41,759 bases of DNA from Caenimonas sp. SL110 (GCF_001044395.1 NZ_JANU01000030.1:1-41759); one strand, 5' to 3'; counted from the stretch's first letter, positions 14,374-23,271 are shown. The notes: generated by a model not told the origin, from the letters alone. A program made the numbers and translations.

Positions 14374-16494
14374 TCAGCGCGTGATCCCCGTCGCGCGCGC
14401 CAGTGCGGCGCTCAGGACTTCCGCCGAACAGGGCTTGGGCAGCACCTCAAAGCCCAGCGCCGCAATCGATTCCAGCTGCTCGGCATAACCGGTCATCAGC
14501 ACCAGCGGCAAATCCGGCCGCTCCTGGCGCAACGCCTTCGCCAGTCCGATGCCGTCCAGCTCGCCGGGCATGACCACATCGGTCAGGACGACGTCGGGCA
14601 ACCGTTCCTGCGCAGCCAGCCATCCGCGCGCAGCGTCAGCACGGTCCAGCCGCGTGACCGTACAGCCGAGCGCCTCCAGCAAGGGAATGAGCGCGCCCGC
14701 AACCTGGTTGTTGTCTTCGACCAGCAGCACCGACTTGCCCAGGTCGCGATTGATGGGCGCCAGAACGCGAGCCGCCGCGCTTTCGGTGCCACCGGCCGGC
14801 GGGAAAAAGAGGCATACCCGCGTGCCCACGCCCACCGTGCTGTGAATCTCCGCGACACCGCCTGCGCGGTCGCAAAGCGCGTACACCTGCGCGAGCCCCA
14901 GGCCGGTGCCCTCACCCACCGGCTTGGTGGTGAAGAACGGTTCAAACACCTTGGCGAGCGCCGCCGGCTCGATGCCAACGCCGGTGTCCGCCGCTTCGAT
15001 GAGGACCGCTTCCCGGCCCAACTTTTCCGGCACCTTTTCAAGGGCGTTGCGCGCGCTGATCGAGAACTTGCCGCCACCCGGCATGGCATCGCGTGCATTG
15101 ATTCCCAGGTTGAGCAGAGCCAGTTCGAGCTCGGCCCAATCAACCATGACCGGCTTCGTATCGGGCGCCACCGCGACCGACAAGGCAATCTGGCTGCCCA
15201 GCACCGGGCCGATCAGATCCACCACTGAAGGCAGGCGCTCCTGCAACTGGACCCGCTCGGGTACCAGGGCCTGCCGCCGCGAAAACGCGAGCAATTGCCG
15301 GGTCAGCTTGGTGGCCGAATCCACGGCCCTCATGATCGAGCCGAGCTGCTTTTGTCCCGGCTCGGCCACATGCCGCTTGAGCAGGAACGAGTTGTTGCTG
15401 ATGACCATCAATGCGTTGTTGAAGTCGTGCGCGACACCCCCTGTCAGACGCCCGAGCGCCTCCAGCTTTTGCGCCTGGCGCAAGGCGTCCTCGGCCCGCT
15501 GCCGGGTTGCGGTTTCGGTCCTCAGCCGCTCGGCCGATTCCAGCGCGTCGCGCGTGCGGCGGTAGGCGACCTGCGCCGTGTAGAACAGTGCAGCAAAGGG
15601 GACGAGTCCCAGCGCCAGCAGCAACGCGAGTTCCTTGCCGAGCTCGTAGCGCTGGATCGACAGGTTCATTCCGGTGCCCACATAAATCGGATACGCGCCC
15701 ACACGCCGGAAAGACAGCAGCCTGTCGGCACCATCGATCGACGAGATGCCGCGAAACTGCGCGAACGATTCACCGTTCAAGACTCGCTTGAGCACGGGAC
15801 TGTTCGGGCCCAGGCGATCCGGGGCCTTGTCCACCAGCGGCCAGCGCGTGTAGATGGCACCGTCCTGGTGAAACAGGTTCACCGCGAGCCCCGGCTCATC
15901 GGAGACGAGGTCGGCATAAAAGCGTTCGAAATAGGAGGCGTAAAGGCTGATGTTGACCACGCCACCGAACTGCCCCTGCGGCCCGTTGAAGCGCGCGCTG
16001 ATGTCGATGATCTTCTCGCCGGTCGTGCGCGACACGAACGGGGCCGAGACAAAGCGGCCGCCCTGCCCCGATTTGTGGAACTGGAAATACGCGCGGTCCT
16101 GGAAGTCCAGCGCCTGCACCGGCAAGAACCTGCTGGTCGCGATCGGCGCGCCGTCGGCACCGATGATCCAGATCGACTGGATCTGCGGCCGGTCTTTCAT
16201 GTAGGCCAGCAACAGGCTGTGCAGGCTCTCCTGCGAATCGCGCAGTTCCCCCAGCGTCTTGCCCGAGACCTGGTCGAGCAGGCGGTCCTGGGAGGCTTCA
16301 GCGCTCTTGAGGACGTTGGTTGCATGGTCATACGCGACCCGCAGCGACCGGGTCACGCGTTTTTCGGCCAGCACGTTCGAATCAAAATAACGAAACGCAC
16401 CGAATGCGGCATAGATCAGCAACGGGATCGCCAGGCTGAGCACCCCGAGCAAACGAAGCGTGCGAAGCGGCTTTGCGGGCGAAACCTCTTCCAT
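14374..16494 (-). CDS. Membrane-bound hybrid sensor kinase with double-Cache-like periplasmic sensor
   Basis: The preferred start at 16494 gives 706 residues. A first membrane segment (about 14-32, LLGVLSLAIPLLIYAAFGAF) and a second (about 290-315, LALLLALGLVPFAALFYTA) enclose a periplasmic sensor of about 255 residues. Its IQSIWIIGADG and GGVVNISLYASYF segments resemble dCache/PDC domains. The cytoplasmic part has the phosphoacceptor GGVAHDFNNALMVI (the variant HDFNN H-box), an HATPase_c with ADTGVGIEPAALAKVFEPFF and a C-terminal receiver with VVLTDVVMPGELDG. A longer open frame to 16740 has no conserved sequence and overlaps the divergent promoter region. No cognate output protein is adjacent. 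It faces the acyl-CoA operon across 211 bases, so control of that operon is possible but unsupported. Confidence 0.88.
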   Translation of the reverse strand: MEEVSPAKPLRTLRLLGVLSLAIPLLIYAAFGAFRYFDSNVLAEKRVTRSLRVAYDHATNVLKSAEASQDRLLDQVSGKTLGELRDSQESLHSLLLAYMKDRPQIQSIWIIGADGAPIATSRFLPVQALDFQDRAYFQFHKSGQGGRFVSAPFVSRTTGEKIIDISARFNGPQGQFGGVVNISLYASYFERFYADLVSDEPGLAVNLFHQDGAIYTRWPLVDKAPDRLGPNSPVLKRVLNGESFAQFRGISSIDGADRLLSFRRVGAYPIYVGTGMNLSIQRYELGKELALLLALGLVPFAALFYTAQVAYRRTRDALESAERLRTETATRQRAEDALRQAQKLEALGRLTGGVAHDFNNALMVISNNSFLLKRHVAEPGQKQLGSIMRAVDSATKLTRQLLAFSRRQALVPERVQLQERLPSVVDLIGPVLGSQIALSVAVAPDTKPVMVDWAELELALLNLGINARDAMPGGGKFSISARNALEKVPEKLGREAVLIEAADTGVGIEPAALAKVFEPFFTTKPVGEGTGLGLAQVYALCDRAGGVAEIHSTVGVGTRVCLFFPPAGGTESAAARVLAPINRDLGKSVLLVEDNNQVAGALIPLLEALGCTVTRLDRADAARGWLAAQERLPDVVLTDVVMPGELDGIGLAKALRQERPDLPLVLMTGYAEQLESIAALGFEVLPKPCSAEVLSAALARATGITR

Positions 16495-16671
16495 CAGCCG
16501 GCCTGCACGGGCGCCGAGTACCCGCCGCTGAGAGAGTCTGTACGGCCAGGGACAAGCAGGATCGGTTTCATCGCCGCGATTTTGCCGCATCGCCATGCCG
16601 CTCGCATGACGCGCAACGGTTGAGCTGCGCCGCAAAGCATCCGGATACGGGCTGCCGGGAAAACCATTAAT

Positions 16672-16699
16672 AGTCCGCCGTGTCGGTTTATTATATGAT
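16672..16699 (+). promoter_or_regulatory. Operator-like motif and -10 region of the acyl-CoA dehydrogenase operon
   Basis: AGTCCGCCGTGTCGGTTT at 16672-16689 agrees at 14 of 18 positions with the near-perfect palindrome at 23071-23088 ahead of the substrate-binding-protein operon. An AT-rich -10 region ending TATGAT (16694-16699) follows at once, only seven bases before the ATG. A repressor bound here would block initiation. The regulator is not in the window. Confidence 0.45.
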
Positions 16700-16705
16700 C
16701 CGCAA

Positions 16706-17872
16706 ATGACCCGACCGACGTCCTTCGACGACCCTCGCATCGTCCAGCTTCAAGGTGCCGCGAGGCGTCACGTGCGGGAACACATCACGCCTCACGGCGA
16801 TGCCTGGGAAGAAGCCGGCACCACGCCGCACTCGGCGTTCCGCGCGCTCGGTGCTGCGGGCCTGCTGGGGGTGTGCCATCGCACAGAAGACGGCGGCACG
16901 GACCTGGGGCCTATCGGCTCGGTGGTGTTCTCGCAGGAGATCTCTGCCTCGTCGTACGGGGGCGTCGCCGAGGCGGTGCTGATCCACACCGACATGTCAT
17001 CTACCCACATCGCGCATCGCGGCACCCCCGAGCAGCGCAAACGCTTTCTGCCCGGCATGCTCGCTGGCGACCTGATCTGCGGCATCGCGGTTTCGGAGCC
17101 CGAAGCCGGCTCGGACCTCGCCGCGATGCGAACGACCGCGCGCCGCGAGGGCGATGGCTGGGTGCTCGATGGCGTGAAGACCTATGCAACTAACGCCGTC
17201 CACGGCGACGTGATGGTGGTCGCGGCGCGCACCGACATGCAGGCCAAACCCACTCGCGGCATCTCATTGTTCATCGTGCAGCCGGACACGCCCGGCCTGC
17301 AGATCAGGCCGATGCCGCGCAAGCTGGGGCTGCATTCCTCGGACATCGCCGACATGGTGTTCACCCAGGCGAAGTTGCCCGCAGATTGCCTGCTCGGCGA
17401 AGAGAACGCGGGCTTCCAGGCCATCCTGCAGAACTTTCAAAACGAGCGCCTGGTGCTCGGCGCGATGGCGGTGGGCCTGGGGCGAAAAGCCCTGCAGGTC
17501 ACGCTGTCGCACGTCAAGTCACGTCGCGCTTTCGGCGGCACCTTGTGGGACCTGCAGGCGACGCGCCAGCGGCTTGCCATGCTGGCCGCGCGCCACGAGG
17601 CCGTGCGGTCGCTGGTGCAAGCAACCGCCGTGCGCGTGGCGCAGGGCCATGACTGCGTGCGCGAAGTGTCGATGGTCAAGGCACTGGCCGGCGAGACCGT
17701 GCAGGACGTCATGCGCGAGTGCCTGCAACTGCACGGCGGCGCGGGCTACATGGCCGACTGCCCGATGGAGCGCATGACGCGCGACGCCCGCATCCTGACC
17801 ATTGGCGGCGGTGCGACCGAAGTGATGCTGGAAGAAGTGGCGAAACGCCTGACCGAGGAGTCCTTTGAATGA
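16706..17872 (+). CDS. Acyl-CoA dehydrogenase (first of three)
   Basis: The 388-residue FAD enzyme would oxidise an acyl-CoA thioester to the 2,3-enoyl-CoA, passing electrons to ETF. Family blocks are present: AVSEPEAGSDLAAMRTTA (flavin/substrate loop), the middle beta domain with RGISLFIVQPDTPGLQI, and LQLHGGAGYMADCPMERMTRDARI near the C-terminus. At the position of the usual YEGT catalytic Glu the sequence is IGGGATE (366-372). The likely base is Glu247 in FQNERLVL, the helix-G position used by isovaleryl-CoA dehydrogenase. It is closely related to the third dehydrogenase at 19881, suggesting duplication. First gene of the operon; its stop overlaps the next start (ATGA). Substrate unknown. 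Confidence 0.92.
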   Translation: MTRPTSFDDPRIVQLQGAARRHVREHITPHGDAWEEAGTTPHSAFRALGAAGLLGVCHRTEDGGTDLGPIGSVVFSQEISASSYGGVAEAVLIHTDMSSTHIAHRGTPEQRKRFLPGMLAGDLICGIAVSEPEAGSDLAAMRTTARREGDGWVLDGVKTYATNAVHGDVMVVAARTDMQAKPTRGISLFIVQPDTPGLQIRPMPRKLGLHSSDIADMVFTQAKLPADCLLGEENAGFQAILQNFQNERLVLGAMAVGLGRKALQVTLSHVKSRRAFGGTLWDLQATRQRLAMLAARHEAVRSLVQATAVRVAQGHDCVREVSMVKALAGETVQDVMRECLQLHGGAGYMADCPMERMTRDARILTIGGGATEVMLEEVAKRLTEESFE

Positions 17873-18675
17873 ACGACAACGAACGGGTTTCAGTACAGGT
17901 CGATGGTGACGGGGTGGCCCGCGTGACGCTGGTGCGCATCGACAAATCCAATGCCCTGGATGGGCCGATGTTCGACGCCCTGATTGCGGCGGGCGAACGC
18001 CTGCGAGCAGACCGCACCGTGCGCGCCGTTGTGCTGGCGGGCGAAGGCAAGGGCTTTTGCGCAGGCATCGACATGCAGGTGCTCGCCGACATGAAAGATG
18101 GTTCGATCGCCGGGACGCGCGACCTTGTCGAGCGCACGCACGGCCTGTGCAACCGCTTCCAGTATGCGGCTTGGATCTGGCGCGAACTGCCGGTGCCAGT
18201 GATTGCGGCCGTGCACGGCTTTGCGCTGGGGGGCGGGCTCGAACTGGCCCTGGGCGCCGACTTTCGCTACGCAACGCCCGACGCGCGCATGTCCATCATG
18301 GAAGTCAATTGGGGCCTGGTGCCCGACATGGGCGGCACGGTGCGGTTCTACGACCTGATGCGCGACGACGTGGTGCGCGAACTGGCCTTCACAGGCCGCA
18401 CCTTCGAGGCCGTCGAAGCACAGGGCTACGGCCTGGTCACGCGCGTGGTTGCCGATCCGAAGGCGCTCGCGCTGAACACTGCGCGCGAGATCGCCAGCAA
18501 AAGCCCTGAAGCCGTGCGCGCGATGAAGCGATTGCTGGGCGCCCAGAGCGCTACAGCCGCAGCGCCGGGCCTCCTGGCCGAATGCGTGGAGCAGCAAAAG
18601 CTGCTGGGCACGCCCAACCAGGTCGAGACCGTGCGTGCATCGCGCGAGAAACGCATCGCTGTTTTCAACGACTGA
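17869..18675 (+). CDS. Enoyl-CoA hydratase/isomerase (crotonase) family protein
   Basis: The 268-residue crotonase probably hydrates the enoyl-CoA made by the neighbouring dehydrogenases. The oxyanion-hole segments are GKGFCAGIDM (about 62-71) and VHGFALGGGLELALGADF. Both glutamates corresponding to the hydratase acid/base pair are present, in GGGLELAL and SIMEVNWGLVPDMGGT, which supports hydratase rather than isomerase chemistry. The start codon overlaps the preceding dehydrogenase stop by four bases. The C-terminal trimerisation helices (EKRIAVFND) are present. The specific substrate cannot be read from sequence. Confidence 0.9.
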   Translation: MNDNERVSVQVDGDGVARVTLVRIDKSNALDGPMFDALIAAGERLRADRTVRAVVLAGEGKGFCAGIDMQVLADMKDGSIAGTRDLVERTHGLCNRFQYAAWIWRELPVPVIAAVHGFALGGGLELALGADFRYATPDARMSIMEVNWGLVPDMGGTVRFYDLMRDDVVRELAFTGRTFEAVEAQGYGLVTRVVADPKALALNTAREIASKSPEAVRAMKRLLGAQSATAAAPGLLAECVEQQKLLGTPNQVETVRASREKRIAVFND

Positions 18676-18694
18676 ATTCCCCCGGAGTGACTTC

Positions 18695-19846
18695 ATGCTG
18701 AACCTTGACGAGACCTACCTGTCGCACGAACTGCGCGAGTTCCGCGAACAGCTGCGCCGATTCATTGCGCGTGAGGTCGTTCCTCGCGCGCACGAATGGG
18801 AAGCCGCATGCATGCTGCCGCGCGAGCTCTACCGGCAGATGGGCGAGCTCGGCTTTCTCGGGCTGGCGATTCCCTCGGAGTTCGGCGGCACTGAACTTGA
18901 TGCCAGGGGCGCGCTGGTGTTCGGCGAAGAAATCGGCCGCTCCAGCTTCGGCGGCTTCGCAGCGTCGATCTCGGACCATGCAGACATGGCCGCCCCCGTG
19001 ATCGTGCGGGCCGGCACGCAAGCACAAAAGAATCGCTACCTGCCCGACATCGCATCGGGCAAGCGAATCCTGGGATTTGCAGTGACCGAGCCCGGCGGCG
19101 GGTCTGACCTCACGCGAATGAAAACATCCGCCGTGAGAAAGGGCGACCACTGGATCCTGAACGGCCAGAAGACCTTCATCACCAACGCGCACTCGGCAGA
19201 CCTGTTCATCACCATCGCCCGCACCGATCCCGAATCGAAAGGGGCCAGCGGCTACTCCATCTTCCTCATCGAAAAAGGCGGCGCGGGTTTCACCACCGGC
19301 AAGCAGTTCGAGAAAACCGGCTGGTGCGCCTCCGACATGAGCGAGCTGTTCTTCGACAACTTCGCTGTGCCCGCCGACAACATGCTCGGCGAAGAAGGCC
19401 GGGGCTTCTACATGCTGATGCAGGGACTGGAGCGCGAACGCATGAGCATGTGCGCGCAGTGCGTTGGCATGATGGAGCGCGCACTCGTCATCACGCTCGA
19501 ACACGCGAAGACGCGCGCCGCATACGGCCGCACGCTGTGGGACCTGCAGGCCATCCGCCACGAACTGGCCGGCTACGCATCCGAACTCAGTGCCGCCAAG
19601 CTGCTGCTCTATCACGCTGCGCAAAAGAAGGACAAGGGCGAAAGCGTCCGCCTGGAGACATCCATGCTCAAGGCAAAGATCCCCGACATGCTCAAGCGCA
19701 TGGCCGATGGCTGCGTGCAGATCCATGGCGCGGCCGGCTACATGCGCGGCACCGAAATCGAGCGCATCTTCCGCGATGCACGCCCCTTCTCGCTGGGCGG
19801 CGGCGCGAGCGCCGTGATGCTCGACGAAGTCGCCAAGCTGCTTTGA
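18695..19846 (+). CDS. Acyl-CoA dehydrogenase (second of three)
   Basis: The 383-residue protein starts at ATG 18695, preceded by GGAGTG; the longer open frame overlaps the crotonase end without conserved sequence. It has the family's AVTEPGGGSDLTRMKTSAV loop, SGYSIFLIEKGGAGFTTGK beta-domain strand and VQIHGAAGYMRGTEIERIFRDARPF. As in its neighbours, the canonical YEGT Glu is replaced (LGGGASAVM). Glu248 in the LERERMSM segment is at the helix-G position that can serve as base. It is more divergent from the other two than they are from each other, so it may act on a different chain or a later intermediate. Confidence 0.92.
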   Translation: MLNLDETYLSHELREFREQLRRFIAREVVPRAHEWEAACMLPRELYRQMGELGFLGLAIPSEFGGTELDARGALVFGEEIGRSSFGGFAASISDHADMAAPVIVRAGTQAQKNRYLPDIASGKRILGFAVTEPGGGSDLTRMKTSAVRKGDHWILNGQKTFITNAHSADLFITIARTDPESKGASGYSIFLIEKGGAGFTTGKQFEKTGWCASDMSELFFDNFAVPADNMLGEEGRGFYMLMQGLERERMSMCAQCVGMMERALVITLEHAKTRAAYGRTLWDLQAIRHELAGYASELSAAKLLLYHAAQKKDKGESVRLETSMLKAKIPDMLKRMADGCVQIHGAAGYMRGTEIERIFRDARPFSLGGGASAVMLDEVAKLL

Positions 19847-19880
19847 ACCACACAACACGCATCCGACCATCCACGCACCC

Positions 19881-21044
19881 ATGAACGCCACATTCGAGCT
19901 GACCGACCCGCCCTGCATCACCGAGGAGTTGCGCATGCTGCGCGACCAGATCCGTCGCTTCGTCGTGCAGGAAGTCATACCCGCTGCCGATGCCTGGGAG
20001 AAGGAAGGCTGCATACCGCGCCCCATCTTTCGCCGCCTCGGTGAACTCGGCCTGCTGGGCATGCGCCACCCCGTCGAGCATGGCGGCACCGACATGGGGC
20101 CGGTCGCTTCCGTGCTCTGGGCCGAAGAGCTCGGGCGCAGCGGCTACGGCGGCGTGCCCGCATCGGTGCTTGTACACACTGACATGTCATCCACGCACAT
20201 CAGCCGACGCGGCAATGAGGAGCAAAAGCGCAAGTACCTGCCGGCGATCATTCGCGGCGAAAGCATCGTCGCCATCGCAGTCACCGAAGCGGGAGCCGGC
20301 TCGGATGTGGCCGGCATGAAGACGCGCGCAGTGCCAGACGGCGACCATTGGGTGATCAATGGCTCCAAGCTGTACATCACCAACGGGGTGTACGGCGATA
20401 TCTACATCGTGGCTGCGCGCACCGATCCGCAGGCCAAGGGCAGCCGCGGCATTTCGCTGTTCATCGTCGAGAAGGGCACGCCGGGCCTGGTGGTCGCGCG
20501 CGAACTTGAAAAACACGGCGACCTGTGTTCGGACACCGCCGAGCTTTACTTCGACAACCTGCGCGTGCCGGCGGCCAACATGCTGGGCGAGTTGAACAAG
20601 GGCTTCTACGCCGTGATGGACAACTTCCAGAACGAGCGCCTGGTCATGGCCGGTTGCAGCATAGGTGCGAGTGCGCGTGCGATCGAAATCACGCTGGACC
20701 ACGTTCGCACGCGCCAGGCTTTTGGCGCAACGCTGTGGGACCTGCAGGCCACGCGGCAGAAACTGTCGATGCTGGCCACCAAGGTCGCAGCAGCGCGAGC
20801 GCTCACCTACTCGGCAGCCGAACTGGAAGCGCAAGGCAAGGACTGCGTGCGCGAAATCTCGATGGCCAAGATCTTTGCGTGCGAGGTCAACGTCGAAGTG
20901 GTCAACAGCTGCCTGCAACTGCACGGCGGCAGCGGCTTCATGCGCGGCATGGCGATCGAGCGGATGACCCGCGATGCACGCATACAGACCATAGGCGGCG
21001 GCGCCACCGAAGTCATGCTCGAAGAAGTGGGCAAGCGCCTTTGA
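19881..21044 (+). CDS. Acyl-CoA dehydrogenase (third of three)
   Basis: The 387-residue protein shares long stretches with the first dehydrogenase: HTDMSSTHIS, AVTEAGAGSDVAGMKTRAV, SRGISLFIVEKGTPGLVV and the C-terminal IGGGATEVMLEEVGKRL. The canonical catalytic Glu position is again Gly. Glu252 in FQNERLVM is the probable helix-G base. It is the last plus-strand gene of the operon, 34 bases after the second dehydrogenase, and converges with the crotonase/transport operon across 28 bases. A terminator was not evident in that short gap. Confidence 0.92.
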   Translation: MNATFELTDPPCITEELRMLRDQIRRFVVQEVIPAADAWEKEGCIPRPIFRRLGELGLLGMRHPVEHGGTDMGPVASVLWAEELGRSGYGGVPASVLVHTDMSSTHISRRGNEEQKRKYLPAIIRGESIVAIAVTEAGAGSDVAGMKTRAVPDGDHWVINGSKLYITNGVYGDIYIVAARTDPQAKGSRGISLFIVEKGTPGLVVARELEKHGDLCSDTAELYFDNLRVPAANMLGELNKGFYAVMDNFQNERLVMAGCSIGASARAIEITLDHVRTRQAFGATLWDLQATRQKLSMLATKVAAARALTYSAAELEAQGKDCVREISMAKIFACEVNVEVVNSCLQLHGGSGFMRGMAIERMTRDARIQTIGGGATEVMLEEVGKRL

Positions 21045-21072
21045 CGGCAGGCCCGGTGGTGGGCGGCGGCCT

Positions 21073-21885
21073 TCAGCGGCCGCGAAACACGGGCTTGCGC
21101 CGTTCCACGAACGCGCGCACGCCTTCCCCAAAGCTCTCACCGTCGATGAGGACCTGCTGGCGCTGGCGCTCGAGCTCCAGGTGCTCTGCAAACGTGTTGG
21201 TCTCGGCGGCGTCGAACAAGGCGCGCGTCTCGTCAATCGCATGGCCCGGCAACGCGGCCATCCGGCGGGCGACGCGCATCGCTTCGGCCTGCAGTTCGTC
21301 GTCGGCAACGCTGGCCCAGATCATTCCCCACTCGGCGGCCTTGTCGGCTGACAACTTGTCGCCGCACAGGGCAAGGCCCATGCCACGAGCCCGTCCGACA
21401 GACCGCAGCAGCGTCCACGTCGCGCCCATGTCCGGCACCACGCCCAGCGCCGGCACGAAGGGCAAATAGAAGATCGCGGAACGCGCGGCAATGACGATGT
21501 CGCATGCCAATGCGAGCCCGAATCCGCCACCCGCAGCCGCGCCATTGACGGCGCACACCACAGGCACCGGCATCGTGGCCAGGCCGTTGGCGATGGGGTT
21601 GCCGGTCGTCTCCATCATGCGGCCCACGTATGCGCCCAGCGAGTCGCCGGGCTGCAGTTCAGCGCTGCGCTGGCTGAAGTCTTTCAGGTCCGCGCCCGAA
21701 CAAAAGCCCCGCCCACGCGCGGTGAACAGCATTGCGCGCACCGAGGTGTCTGCGCGAATGCGGTCCATGGCGTCCAGCAGGCCCGCCTGCAGTGATTCCG
21801 AGAGCGCATTCATGCGCTCGGCTTCATTGAGTGTGACGATGGCGACGCCATCGTTCACCTCGTACAGGACGGACGCTTGTGTCAC
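21073..21885 (-). CDS. Crotonase-family protein, PaaG-like isomerase
   Basis: The 270-residue crotonase begins at a GTG overlapping the binding-protein stop (GTGA), so it is translationally coupled. The fold is clear: oxyanion-hole segments GRGFCSGADLKDF and VNGAAAGGGFGLALACDIVIAA. Both hydratase glutamates are missing (GGGFGLAL and YLPFVPALGVVPDMG). The VVPDMGATW motif instead resembles PaaG-type epoxyphenylacetyl-CoA/enoyl-CoA isomerases, in which an Asp in VPD acts. I infer an isomerase or ring-modifying role rather than hydration. Linkage to an uptake protein suggests that it processes the imported acid after CoA activation. Confidence 0.85.
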   Translation of the reverse strand: MTQASVLYEVNDGVAIVTLNEAERMNALSESLQAGLLDAMDRIRADTSVRAMLFTARGRGFCSGADLKDFSQRSAELQPGDSLGAYVGRMMETTGNPIANGLATMPVPVVCAVNGAAAGGGFGLALACDIVIAARSAIFYLPFVPALGVVPDMGATWTLLRSVGRARGMGLALCGDKLSADKAAEWGMIWASVADDELQAEAMRVARRMAALPGHAIDETRALFDAAETNTFAEHLELERQRQQVLIDGESFGEGVRAFVERRKPVFRGR

Positions 21886-23039
21886 TCAACGGCCTTGTAG
21901 GTCGCCGACGCCGTATCTGCCTTCAGCAGGAACAGCTTGGGCGCGGCCAGATGGTTGGTAGGGCTGAAGCTGATGGGGGTCATCGCGCCGGTTTCCAGGT
22001 TGCGGACTTTCTCCAGTTCGGCCTTGGTGCAATCCCAGGTCAGGGCCTTGCCGCACCGACCGATCGCATCGAACAAGGCACGCGTTGCCGAGTAGCCGGT
22101 GAACGAATAGCGGTTCACCCGCGGCAGTTCTTCTGCCGCGAGAAATTTGGCCAGCTTCTCCTGGAACACCTTGGCCTGCGGTGTGCCTTCCAGGTACACG
22201 TAGTCCACCGTGTAGACGTTCTCGGCGGCCGAACCCATCAGCTTGGCGCTGGCAGGCACGCGAGACACATACGTCACGCCCGTCGGAATCTTGTGGCCGA
22301 TGCGCTCCAGCTCCTTGGTCATGGCGACGTTTTCGCCAAGCACACCACCGGCCATCAACGCATCCGCGCCCGACTGCTTGACCTTCAGGACTTCAGACGA
22401 GAAGTCCTGCTGGCCCTTCTTGTAGATCTGCGTGGAGACGACCTGCAGCTTCTTGTCCTTCACGGCGCGCTCGAAGCCCGCACGGACATTCTCGCCATAG
22501 TCATCGTCCTGCGAGATCAATGCCCACTTCTTGCCGGGGTAGCGCTCGGCCATGCGCGACACCAGTTCGTGGACCGCATCGGCCATGTCGTAACCCACCG
22601 CAAACACGTTCTTGACCACAGGCTTGTACAGGCCCTCATAGGTGGTGAGCGGCGCCATCGCGGGAATGCCCGATTGCTGGATCAGCGGCATGGCCGCCTG
22701 CGCCTGCGCAGTGCCCGACACCGAAGTGAGCGCGAAAACCTTGTCGCTGTTGATCAGCTTGCGAATGCCCTGCACAGTGCGCGACGGCACGTATCCATCG
22801 TCCTCGGAGATCAGGCGTACCTTGCGGCCATTGATGCCGCCGCTGGCGTTGACCTCGGCCACTGCGGCCTTGACGCCCAGGTTGTGCGCGACGCCCAGCA
22901 GCGCCGGCGGACCGGTCAGCGGCAGGATGTCGCCAATCAGGATCTCGGTGTCGGTGACGCCCTGCTGCGCCGCTGCAGGCCCGAAGGCACAGGCGGCCAA
23001 CAACGCCACCGACGTGAGTTTGAAAAGTGTCCGGTTCAT
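21882..23039 (-). CDS. Periplasmic ABC substrate-binding protein, branched-chain amino acid (LivK) type
   Basis: The 385-residue protein starts with a Sec signal peptide (about residues 1-24, hydrophobic core then FGPAAAQQ with likely AQ cleavage). Type-I periplasmic binding fold motifs follow: ILIGDILPLTGPPALLG, NASGGINGRKVRLISEDDGY, and WALISQDDDYGENVRAGFE. Such proteins deliver amino acids, aromatic acids or other carboxylates to LivHMGF-type transporters. No permease or ATPase genes are in the window. AGGAG lies five bases before the ATG. A palindromic operator lies 32 bases upstream at 23071-23088. The coupled crotonase and facing acyl-CoA operon suggest the ligand is a carboxylate degraded through CoA esters. 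Confidence 0.9.
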   Translation of the reverse strand: MNRTLFKLTSVALLAACAFGPAAAQQGVTDTEILIGDILPLTGPPALLGVAHNLGVKAAVAEVNASGGINGRKVRLISEDDGYVPSRTVQGIRKLINSDKVFALTSVSGTAQAQAAMPLIQQSGIPAMAPLTTYEGLYKPVVKNVFAVGYDMADAVHELVSRMAERYPGKKWALISQDDDYGENVRAGFERAVKDKKLQVVSTQIYKKGQQDFSSEVLKVKQSGADALMAGGVLGENVAMTKELERIGHKIPTGVTYVSRVPASAKLMGSAAENVYTVDYVYLEGTPQAKVFQEKLAKFLAAEELPRVNRYSFTGYSATRALFDAIGRCGKALTWDCTKAELEKVRNLETGAMTPISFSPTNHLAAPKLFLLKADTASATYKAVE

Positions 23040-23070
23040 GCTGGCTCCTGGTGTGGATGGTAGATCAAAT

Positions 23071-23088
23071 AGACCGTCGCGTCGGTCT
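23071..23088 (-). promoter_or_regulatory. TetR-like palindromic operator ahead of the binding-protein operon
   Basis: AGACCGTCGCGTCGGTCT is an 18-base palindrome with one mismatched pair. It lies between the ATTAAAG and TATTTGAT stretches of the probable promoter (read on minus). A related sequence lies ahead of the facing acyl-CoA operon at 16672-16689. Sites of this size and symmetry are typical of TetR-family repressors of acyl-CoA catabolism; the assignment is inference. The rest of the gap to the next gene (23089-23271) shows nothing recognisable. Confidence 0.6.
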
Positions 23089-23271
23089 TTAATCAGAGCG
23101 GATTATCGGAGGGTTGGCCGGCGCGGTGCCAGCTAGGACTTACCCGCAACGGGAGCCGGCGGGACTGTGCGCTGGAGGCAGGTGGGGCGGCACCCGTCAC
23201 CCACCGCCTCGAGGCAGTCCACTCATCTGGGGGAAGCCTCCCGCGCTCCGAATCGTCTTTAACCCTTTACC

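Noticed and set aside
15295..16623. Plus-strand open frame (442 codons) opposite the Cache-type hybrid kinase
   Set aside because: Antisense shadow; the minus strand encodes kinase, ATPase and receiver motifs in order.
18665..20095. Long minus-strand open frame (476 codons) across the second acyl-CoA dehydrogenase
   Set aside because: It is antisense to a clear dehydrogenase, has a low-complexity His/Ala/Gly composition and no family motif; high-GC genes often leave such frames open.
21879..23063. Plus-strand open frame (394 codons) opposite the substrate-binding protein
   Set aside because: Shadow of a gene with signal peptide and clear periplasmic-binding motifs; composition is not protein-like.
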